Assembly (NCBI RefSeq): GCF_900115085.1
Contig: NZ_FOVF01000014.1
Coordinates: forward strand, 1-64,000
DNA from: Dokdonella immobilis
GTDB taxonomy: Bacteria; Pseudomonadota; Gammaproteobacteria; Xanthomonadales; Rhodanobacteraceae
DNA: 64,000 bases
Direction of reading: 5' to 3'
How positions within the stretch are numbered: the first letter of the stretch is position 1; each line of letters opens with the position of its first letter. Made by a program: the position numbers and the translations under genes. The notes beneath the pieces are model-generated. The model saw nothing but the letters and a program-made list of their open reading frames with translations. It was not told the DNA's origin and made no database searches. This document shows positions 57,525-64,000 of this stretch, one piece after another.

Positions 57525-57555
57525 AGCCCCGCAGCAATGCGGGGCTTTTTCTTTT
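57525..57555 (+). terminator. Rho-independent terminator of groESL
   Basis: Stem AGCCCCGCA (57525-57533), loop GCAA, stem TGCGGGGCT (57538-57546), then TTTTCTTTT. Confidence 0.9.
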
Positions 57556-57723
57556 GCTGAACGTGCGATGCAGACGCAAACGCCTGCGACGCCGATGCGT
57601 TGCTGAATCTCGTGTTATGTCGGCGAGCAGGTGTTGGCGCAGGTTAAAGGCCGCTCGGCTAGTCTCCTTGCATCGCGGTGCCGTGCGCACCGCGGATCCG
57701 TTTCCAACCAAGGAGGACATGCC

Positions 57724-58287
57724 ATGAACACGAAGATCCAGGGCAAGAAGGTCGCCATCCTCGCCACCCACGGCTTCGAGGAAAGCGAGTTGACCAGTCC
57801 GCGCGACGCGCTCAAGGAGGCCGGTGCAACGGTCGAGATCGTATCGCCGGAATCCGGCGAGCTGCAGGCGTTCCGGCACCTCGAAAAAGGCGTCAAGGTC
57901 TCTGTCGACAAGCCATTAACCGGGGCGAAGGCGGAAGACTATGACGCGATCGTGCTGCCGGGCGGCCTGTTCAATCCCGACCAGTTGCGCGTGAATGCCG
58001 ACGCGCTGAAATTCGTCCAGGCCTTCGTCAAGGCCGGCAAGCCGGTCGCGGCGATCTGCCATGGACCGTGGATCCTCGCCGACGCCGGCGCATTGAAGGG
58101 CCGCAAGGTCACGTCGGTTCCGACCATCCGCAAGGACATCGAGAATGCCGGTGCGAGCTGGGTCGACGAGGCCGTCGTGGTCGACAACGGCATCGTCACG
58201 AGCCGCACGCCAAAGGATCTCGATGCCTTCAACGCGAAGCTGATCGAGGAGATCGCTGAAGGCCGGCACGAGCGTCGCGCGGCCTGA
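57724..58287 (+). CDS. DJ-1/PfpI family protein
   Basis: A 187-residue cytoplasmic protein of the PfpI/DJ-1 superfamily (general stress protein 18-like). The nucleophile elbow AAICHGPWILADAGALKGRK (about residues 114-133) has the reactive cysteine in ICHG, with an upstream glutamate in HGFEESELTSPRD. VLPGGLFNPDQLRV carries the second conserved loop. Members act as proteases, glyoxalases or chaperones; the exact activity is not determined. ATG 57724 is preceded by an AAGGAGG ribosome binding site 10 bp upstream. It has its own terminator. Confidence 0.88.
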   Translation: MNTKIQGKKVAILATHGFEESELTSPRDALKEAGATVEIVSPESGELQAFRHLEKGVKVSVDKPLTGAKAEDYDAIVLPGGLFNPDQLRVNADALKFVQAFVKAGKPVAAICHGPWILADAGALKGRKVTSVPTIRKDIENAGASWVDEAVVVDNGIVTSRTPKDLDAFNAKLIEEIAEGRHERRAA

Positions 58288-58311
58288 TCCTGATTTGTAC
58301 CCTGTCGCTGA

Positions 58312-58341
58312 AAAACGGCCGGGGCTTGCCCCGGCCGTTTT
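58312..58341. terminator. Bidirectional terminator
   Basis: A perfect inverted repeat AAAACGGCCGGGGC, loop TT, GCCCCGGCCGTTTT, with A and T runs at the outer ends. It lies between convergent genes and can serve both. Confidence 0.9.
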
Positions 58342-58345
58342 GCAC

Positions 58346-60055
58346 TCAGCGCACGCTCACCGCCTGGCGGGTAATCGCGGTGTTGTCGACGACGAAGACG
58401 ATGTCGTAGTCGCCGGCATCATCCGGTGCGCGCAGTGCTACGGTGTCGCCTTCCAGGGGCACGTCGGCGTAATTGAGATAGTCGAGCGTGTCGCGTTTGA
58501 CGAAGCCAATCCAGTGACTGTTGTGGCGCGGACCCTGGAAGCGCACGGTTACCTCCTGGCGCGGTGAAAGGCTGGCTGGTGCATCGAGCTTGGCGACGGC
58601 GGGCGTGATCGTGACCGGCTGCGAAGCGACGACCTTTTCGCGTTCGTTGAGGACGTAGCGCAATTCGTAGTCGCCCGCCTCGGTCGGCGCCATCAGCGTC
58701 GCCTCGGTCGTCGCGCCCTGCGGACGCACGTAATCGCGATAGCTGCCGGCATCGCTGCCGGCCGGGGCGAAGCCGATCCAGTGGCCCGAGCCCTCGGGGC
58801 CACTGGCCTTGATCCTGACCGTATCGCCGGCCATCGCGGTCGCCGGACCGCTGACGCTGGCCGCGCTGGCGACGACCTTGATCGCACGAGTCGCGATGAT
58901 TCGCTCGCGCTCGTTGAGCACGTAGCGCAACTCATATTCGCCCGGTTCGGACGGCGGCATCAATTCAATCTCGCTGACCGCGCCGGTCGGACGCGCGTAC
59001 TCCAGGTAGGCCGTGATCGGACTGCCCTTTGGCGCGAAACCGACCCAGTGGTTCTTGCCGACCGGACCGCGGGCCGTGATCTTGACCTTGCTGCCGGTCG
59101 GCACCGTCTCGGGGGCCTCGATGCTGGCTTCGGCATCGCCGACCTCGAGCACGACGCGGGCGAGTACGCTGGGCTTGCGGATCGGGCTGACATAGCGCAG
59201 CTCGACCGGGCCGGCCTCGGCCGGCGCGCGCAGGGTCACGCTGCCCTTGCCGTTGCCCTTGGTCTTCAGGCCAACCGTTTCGTAATCAAGATAGGCGCCG
59301 TCTTCCGAGCCGACCGGGGCGAAGGTCACGTAGTCGCCGCGGTCCTCGGGGCCGGTCCAGGCCACTTGCACCTCGTTGGTGATCGTCAGCGCGCCCTGGG
59401 CGGCCACCGTGGCCGAAGCCGGCGCGGGTGGCGGTTCGGTGCTGACGCTGACCGCGCCTTCGATCGCGGCGCCGAGTTCGTCGGCGTTGCGGGCGTTGAA
59501 GTAGCGACCGCCGGTATTCTCGGCCAGGCAGCGCAGTTGCGCCTGGTGCTTCGGATCGCTGACATCGAAGCCGACCACATGCGCGGTGAAATCGACGCCG
59601 CTCTTCTCGAGTTCAGCGCCGACGGCGCAGGGATCGAGGTTGCAGGTTTCCTCGCCGTCGGAGACGAGGATCACGGTGGCCTTGCGTTCGCTCGAGCGCA
59701 GGGTTTCCGCGGCATGCCTGACTGCCGCCGAGAGCGGCGTCATGCCTTTGGCATTGAGGCCGTTGACCGTGGCCAGGAAGGCGTTGCGATCGAGCGGGCC
59801 CGGTTCGATCAGGGTCTCGATATCGTTGCAATCGCCCTTGCGCCGGTGCCCGTAGGCGACCAGGCCCAGTGCATTCTCCGATTTCCAGTCGCCGAGCACC
59901 TCGGCCACTGTCTCGCGGGCGATCTCGACCTTGGTCTTGCCATTGATCTGGCCCCACATCGAGCCCGACGCATCGAGCACGAGCATCATGTTCTCGCCGG
60001 CCATCGACGAGGTCGCGAAAAACAGACTGAACAGCAATGGCAACGCAAAGCGCAT
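58346..60055 (-). CDS. Secreted von Willebrand A protein with four tandem repeats
   Basis: A 569-residue secreted protein. The signal peptide is about residues 1-19 (SSMA). The vWA domain (about 22-200) has the MIDAS motif DASGS in LVLDASGSMWG (27-33), then T106 and D133 in GMTPLSA and LVSDGEET. After a Pro/Ala linker four related repeats of about 85 residues follow (221-302, 311-395, 400-483, 490-568). Each has GP-x4-HW(I/V)GFAP-like and a GEYELRYVLN-like closing strand; the second and third are nearly alike. They look like Ig/FN3-type beta domains. Function is unknown; metal-dependent ligand binding is plausible. Confidence 0.85.
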   Translation of the reverse strand: MRFALPLLFSLFFATSSMAGENMMLVLDASGSMWGQINGKTKVEIARETVAEVLGDWKSENALGLVAYGHRRKGDCNDIETLIEPGPLDRNAFLATVNGLNAKGMTPLSAAVRHAAETLRSSERKATVILVSDGEETCNLDPCAVGAELEKSGVDFTAHVVGFDVSDPKHQAQLRCLAENTGGRYFNARNADELGAAIEGAVSVSTEPPPAPASATVAAQGALTITNEVQVAWTGPEDRGDYVTFAPVGSEDGAYLDYETVGLKTKGNGKGSVTLRAPAEAGPVELRYVSPIRKPSVLARVVLEVGDAEASIEAPETVPTGSKVKITARGPVGKNHWVGFAPKGSPITAYLEYARPTGAVSEIELMPPSEPGEYELRYVLNERERIIATRAIKVVASAASVSGPATAMAGDTVRIKASGPEGSGHWIGFAPAGSDAGSYRDYVRPQGATTEATLMAPTEAGDYELRYVLNEREKVVASQPVTITPAVAKLDAPASLSPRQEVTVRFQGPRHNSHWIGFVKRDTLDYLNYADVPLEGDTVALRAPDDAGDYDIVFVVDNTAITRQAVSVR

Positions 60056-60214
60056 GGGCTTCTCCCTTCCGGATCAGCCCGCATCATAGGAGCTGACGCG
60101 CGGAATCGGAACGTTGTACTTCACGCGTGGCTTGTGCACCGGTTCACATTCGGTGTCATTGTTCCAGCGCCGACCTCGTCGGCTGCTGACAGCGGACGCG
60201 TGGGCGCAGCAATT

Positions 60215-60715
60215 CTAGAAAATGCCGAGGGCGAGGCCTTCGGCGAGCAGGCTACCGAGTTCGCGCGCGCGGGCGAGGTCGGCATCGGGCAGGTGTTTCA
60301 CGGCGAGGATCGCCTCGCGCGTCTGCGCCGCGGTGTTGATGATGATGGCAGGGGCGACCCGACGCAGGCGCAGGCCGGTGGCGATGCGGTCGATCTGGCG
60401 AGTCGCGCCCTCGCCGTCGGACCCCGCACAGACGATCGAGGCATAGGCCTTGCCGTTGCAGCGCTCGAGCAGGTCGTAATAGCTACGGTCGAAGAATTCC
60501 TTCATCGCGCCGGACAGGCCGGCCAGGTTCTCGGGCGCGGCGAACACCAGGGCGTCCGCGGCCAGCACGTCGCTCGTCGAGGCCACCTCGGCACGCAGCG
60601 CGACGATATGAATCGCGGGATTCGGGGCGACAGCAGCGAGCACGGCGTCGACCATCTGCCCGGTCGCGCCGGTACGGCTGTGCCAGACGATCAGGAGGCG
60701 CTTTCCGGATGTCAT
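60215..60715 (-). CDS. Flavodoxin-like NAD(P)H oxidoreductase
   Basis: A 166-residue flavodoxin-fold protein. The FMN phosphate loop is VWHSRTGATGQMVDAV (about residues 10-25, with SRTGAT). AAPENLAGLSGAMKEFFDRS (about 59-78) and AGSDGEGA (about 97-104) are the remaining FMN-contact loops. It belongs to the WrbA/flavodoxin superfamily by appearance, but no subfamily is certain. It stands alone between the divergent vWA gene and the sigma-factor region. Confidence 0.8.
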   Translation of the reverse strand: MTSGKRLLIVWHSRTGATGQMVDAVLAAVAPNPAIHIVALRAEVASTSDVLAADALVFAAPENLAGLSGAMKEFFDRSYYDLLERCNGKAYASIVCAGSDGEGATRQIDRIATGLRLRRVAPAIIINTAAQTREAILAVKHLPDADLARARELGSLLAEGLALGIF

Positions 60716-61062
60716 GGGCCGATTCCGTCAGTGCCGCCGACCGACCACGAGGCAAGGCCTTGCCACTCGGGTCATGGCCTGGCCCCCGATCGTTCCGGAT
60801 CTCGTGGATGTCGACATCGCCATCGAAACTCCCTTGCCCCGGTACAGCCTAACTGCTCATGCGCCTCCCCGCCTCCATGTCCGCATCGCGGGCAACCGAA
60901 TCCTGGCCGATCCCGCCGCGAAAAGTCGCGACAGCGGCCCGCCTCGGGGCTATTCTCGCTTCGGCAATCAGACTTGCGGACGATCGCCGATTTGGCGAGC
61001 GATCCTGGATCGATCGAAGCCGCTGTCGGCGGTTGCGCAGAGGGCGCGGACGAGGGGATGGC
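60716..61062. other. Gene-free stretch, no element recognised
   Basis: A 347 bp interval upstream of the sigma factor gene. No convincing gene, repeat or terminator is seen. It probably carries the promoters for the sigma/kinase pair and the divergent flavodoxin. Confidence 0.5.
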
Positions 61063-61614
61063 GTGGCGGAAATCACCGAACTGATCGGCAAGGCGCGCGG
61101 CGGCGACCGGCAGGCTTCCGAACGCCTGTTTGCGACGCTCTATGACGAACTGCGGCGACTCGCCGCCGGCCAGTTGCGGGGCGACCCGGGCATGCGGGCG
61201 ACCTCGCTCGTGCACGAGGCCTACCTGAAGCTGGCCCATCACGGTGCGCTCGAGGTCAATGACCGCGGTCACTATTTCGCCGTGGCCGCGCGCATCATGC
61301 GCCAGATCGTCATCGACCATGTGCGTTCGCGCGCCGCCTTGCGCCGTGGCGGCAACGTGCAGATCGCACCGCTGACCACGACTGCGCTGCAGGCGGTCGC
61401 GCAGGATCGCGACGAAGAGGTCCTGGCCCTGGACGCTGCGCTCGGCAGCCTGGCCGAAATCGATCCGCAACTCGCGGGCCTTGTCGAAATGCGTTTCTAC
61501 GCCGGGCTCGAGCTTGGCGAAATCGCCGAGGTGCAGGAGCGGTCGGAGCGTTCGCTCAAGCGCGACTGGCGTCGGGCGCGCGCCTTCCTGCAAAGGCATC
61601 TGACCGCGGAGTAG
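61063..61614 (+). CDS. ECF-type RNA polymerase sigma factor (Sig-70_X6 family)
   Basis: A 183-residue ECF sigma factor matching the TIGR02999-type group linked with Ser/Thr kinases. Region 2 includes FATLYDELRRLAAGQLRG (about residues 20-37), ATSLVHEAYLKLAH (about 45-58) and FAVAARIMRQIVIDHVRSRA (about 71-90). Region 4 has LVEMRFYAGLELGEIAEVQE followed by RSERSLKRDWRRARAFL, the -35-binding helix-turn-helix. Translation starts at GTG 61063, preceded by GAGGGG. The kinase gene begins 5 bp after the stop, so the two are an operon. Confidence 0.88.
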   Translation: MAEITELIGKARGGDRQASERLFATLYDELRRLAAGQLRGDPGMRATSLVHEAYLKLAHHGALEVNDRGHYFAVAARIMRQIVIDHVRSRAALRRGGNVQIAPLTTTALQAVAQDRDEEVLALDAALGSLAEIDPQLAGLVEMRFYAGLELGEIAEVQERSERSLKRDWRRARAFLQRHLTAE

Positions 61615-61618
61615 GCCC

Positions 61619-64000
61619 ATGAGCACGGCAACCGAACGCTGGGCCGAGGTGGCTGCCCTGTTTGATGAACTGGCCGAGCTCGAGCACGCGGTGCGCGCGC
61701 AGCGGCTGGCCGCCCTGGACGAGAGCGATCCGGCGCTTGCGGCCGAGGTGCGCGCACTGCTGGCGGCCGACGATACGCCGAATCCGTTGCTCGATGGCGA
61801 GCTGGCCGGTGTCGTCGTCGGCATCCCGGGTGTCGAGTCGCCTGCCTCGGCGCCTGCCGGCAAGACCGGTCCATGGCGACTGCTGCGTCCGCTCGGCGAG
61901 GGCGGCATGGGCGTGGTCTGGCTGGCCGAGCGCATCGATGGTGCCTACGAGCAGCAGGTTGCGGTCAAGGTGCTCAAGCGTGGCATGGACACGCAGGCGA
62001 TCCTGCGGCGCTTTCTGCAGGAACGTCGCATTCTTGCCCGCCTTAACCACCCCAACATCGTGCGCCTGGTCGACGGCGGCATGGGCGAGGATGAACGCCC
62101 GTACTACGTCATGGACTATGTCGACGGCCAATCGATCACGCGCCACGCCGCCGACCATCACCTCGATGTCAGCGCCCGCATGCGCCTGCTGGCGAGGGTC
62201 GCCGATGCAGTCGCCTATGCCCACGCGCAGCTCGTCATTCACCGCGACCTGAAGCCTTCGAACGTGCTGGTCGATCATCAGGGTGAGCCGAGGGTGCTCG
62301 ATTTCGGCATCGCCAAGCTGATCGAGGAGAGTGGCGAGCAGACCCAGACCGGAACCGGCCTGCGCGTGATGTCGCCGGCCTACGCGGCGCCCGAGCAGAT
62401 CCTCGGCGAACCGATCGGCACGGCGACCGACGTCTACGCGCTCGGCCTCATGCTGTGCGAACTGCTGGTCGGGCAGCTGCCGCGCCAGCGGCGCGGCAGC
62501 ACGCCTGCGCAACTCGCGCTCGAAGCGAGCCAGGAGGTCACGGATCGAGCGAGCACGCTGGCAGCGCGATTGACCGGCGCCCAGCTGCAGGCCCTCTATG
62601 GCGAGACGGCCGATCCGCGGCAACTGTCCCGAATGTTGTCCGGCGATCTCGACCTGATCGTCGCCACGGCGCTGCAGCGCGAACCGGCGCGGCGTTATGC
62701 GACGGCTGCCGCCTTCGCCGACGACCTGCGTCGCTGGCTCGATGGCCGGCCGATAGCCGCGCGCGCGGATTCGCCCGGTTATCGACTGAAGAAGTTCATG
62801 CGCAGGCATCGGCTCGGCGTCGCCGCGTCGGTCATCGTCGCCTTTTCGCTGATCGGCGGGCTCGGCGTGGCGCTCTGGCAGGCCCAACTCGCGCGCGCCG
62901 AAGCGCAGCGTGCGGACCTCGAGCGCGGCAAGGCGGAACGCCAACTGGCCCGCAGCGAACGGGTCAAGGATTTCATCCTGACCCTGTTCCGCGAGCAGGA
63001 TCCGATCAGCCGCGCCAGTGCAACCGCGAGAACGCCGGTTGCATTGATCCGCGACGGCATTGCCCAGATCGACAGCAGCCTCGCCGGCGAGCCCGAATTG
63101 CGGGCGCAACTGCTCAAGGATCTCGGTGAAATCCAGATCAGCCTCGACGATCGCGAAGCGGCCCGCGCGACCCTCAAGCGCGCCTGGGAGCTGCAATCAT
63201 CGCTCAGCGGCGCGGACAGCATCGCCACCGCCGAGGTTCTTGCCGCCTACGGCGACGCGGTCTACGCAGTCGGCGATGTACCGGCCTCGGCCGCCCTGCT
63301 GCGCGATGCGCTGACCAAACTGCGTCAGGCTGGTGCCGGGAACCTGCCGCGCGCGGCACTCGCGGAGTCCTCGCTGGCCAACATCGAGCTGGTCGAGGGC
63401 AGCAATGCGGAAGCCGAGAAGCTCGCTCGCCACGGCGTCGAGGTCTTTCGCGAGACCTACGGAGCGGAGGATATTCGCGTTGCCAGCCGGCTCGGCGTGC
63501 TCGGCAAGGTGCAGCAGGAGGCGGGCAATTATCCGGATGCGTTGGCGAGCTACCGCGAGGCGCTTGCGATCGTTGCCCGCAACAACGGCGAAGACCACGT
63601 GCGCACGGCCATGCTGCGCACCAATGTAGGCGACATCCTGCGCGTCCAGCACAAGTACGATGAAGCGCGCGTCGAATACGAAACCGCGCTGCGCATCGAG
63701 CGCGCCCAGCTGCCGGACGATCATCTCTTCGTGGGTGGCACGCTGTTGCGGCTGGGCGACCTGCAGCGCCGCATGGGAAACCTGGAGGCAGCCGAAGCTT
63801 CGTTCGCGGAATCGATCGCGATCCTCGGCAAGACTCCTTCCGGACAATACGCGCAGGCCCTGCAGACCTACGGCACGCTGGCCCGGGCCCAGGGCCGTTT
63901 CGAACTCGCCGCGCAGCGCTATCGGAAATCGTTCGAGGCATTCCAGGCTGCGACCGGTGACAGCGTCTACACGTGGATCACGGCCTTGCTGGAGGTCAGC
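61619..64000 (+). CDS. Membrane Ser/Thr protein kinase with TPR tail (partial)
   Basis: 794 codons without the end. The N-terminal 80 residues form a small helical domain. The kinase domain (about 85-365) has LGEGGMGVVWLAERI, VAVKVLKRGMD with the catalytic lysine, the HRDLKPSNVLVD loop (about 215) and DFGIAKLIEE; the activation region is TGTGLRVMSPAYAAPEQILG. A helix (about residues 398-420, LGVAASVIVAFSLIGGLGVA) follows, then TPR-like repeats from about 440 to beyond the edge (for example YPDALASYREALAIVARNNG). The pair with an ECF sigma factor suggests the kinase senses an envelope or assembly signal and controls the sigma factor. The 3' end is outside the window. Confidence 0.88.
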   Translation, partial: MSTATERWAEVAALFDELAELEHAVRAQRLAALDESDPALAAEVRALLAADDTPNPLLDGELAGVVVGIPGVESPASAPAGKTGPWRLLRPLGEGGMGVVWLAERIDGAYEQQVAVKVLKRGMDTQAILRRFLQERRILARLNHPNIVRLVDGGMGEDERPYYVMDYVDGQSITRHAADHHLDVSARMRLLARVADAVAYAHAQLVIHRDLKPSNVLVDHQGEPRVLDFGIAKLIEESGEQTQTGTGLRVMSPAYAAPEQILGEPIGTATDVYALGLMLCELLVGQLPRQRRGSTPAQLALEASQEVTDRASTLAARLTGAQLQALYGETADPRQLSRMLSGDLDLIVATALQREPARRYATAAAFADDLRRWLDGRPIAARADSPGYRLKKFMRRHRLGVAASVIVAFSLIGGLGVALWQAQLARAEAQRADLERGKAERQLARSERVKDFILTLFREQDPISRASATARTPVALIRDGIAQIDSSLAGEPELRAQLLKDLGEIQISLDDREAARATLKRAWELQSSLSGADSIATAEVLAAYGDAVYAVGDVPASAALLRDALTKLRQAGAGNLPRAALAESSLANIELVEGSNAEAEKLARHGVEVFRETYGAEDIRVASRLGVLGKVQQEAGNYPDALASYREALAIVARNNGEDHVRTAMLRTNVGDILRVQHKYDEARVEYETALRIERAQLPDDHLFVGGTLLRLGDLQRRMGNLEAAEASFAESIAILGKTPSGQYAQALQTYGTLARAQGRFELAAQRYRKSFEAFQAATGDSVYTWITALLEVS

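Overview
This 64 kb window is GC-rich chromosomal DNA from a gammaproteobacterium. The gene order groES-groEL, cutA-dsbD-tlpA, aroQ-accB-accC-prmA-(DUF3426)-fis-purH-purD and the style of its intergenic repeats point to the order Lysobacterales (Xanthomonadales), perhaps a Rhodanobacteraceae-type genome. That placement is an inference from gene content and order; no search could be run.

Region 1 (1-11.5 kb) is a surface-polysaccharide locus read mostly on the minus strand. An IS66-family element enters from the left edge and ends at 353, where it has replaced the 5' end of a multi-pass membrane protein gene. It is followed by a GT2 glycosyltransferase, an EpsG-type polymerase, two GT4s, another GT2, a DUF616 glycosyltransferase, a decayed GT2 pseudogene, a third GT4 and an ABC exporter/flippase. 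The chain uses 1-4 bp start/stop overlaps and looks like one operon starting near 11.45 kb.

Region 2 (11.6-25 kb, plus strand) starts with a 56-codon broken copy of a GT4 5' end. Next comes an XRE antitoxin/AbiEii toxin pair under a palindromic promoter, then the intact GT4 copy, whose TTG start overlaps the toxin stop. VanZ follows. After 700 bp of dispersed repeats comes a Wzy/Wzx-type export module: a CpsB-like PHP phosphatase, a Wza-like lipoprotein, a Wzc tyrosine autokinase, a membrane-anchored J-domain protein, a TPR protein, a small secreted protein and an O-antigen-ligase-type protein.

Region 3 (25-36.6 kb) holds rppH, bfd and bfr, a hybrid sensor kinase beside a response regulator whose GGDEF and EAL domains are both degenerate, hemJ, a DUF6776 protein, a bactofilin, erpA, nudC and ampE.

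Region 4 (36.9-57.4 kb) is housekeeping: a fused lysophospholipid transporter/acyltransferase, an anti-sigma-type ATPase, purD, purH, fis, a DUF3426 protein, prmA, accC, accB, aroQ, an alcohol dehydrogenase, tlpA, a dsbD with a duplicated N-terminal domain, cutA, a secreted endonuclease I, and CIRCE-controlled groES-groEL. Four junctions here carry inverted pairs of GGGATTC-type heptad arrays, one of which encloses a four-helix-bundle gene between accC and accB.

Region 5 (57.7-64 kb) has a DJ-1/PfpI protein, a von Willebrand A protein with four tandem repeats, a flavodoxin, and an ECF sigma factor followed by a Ser/Thr kinase with a TPR tail that runs off the right edge.
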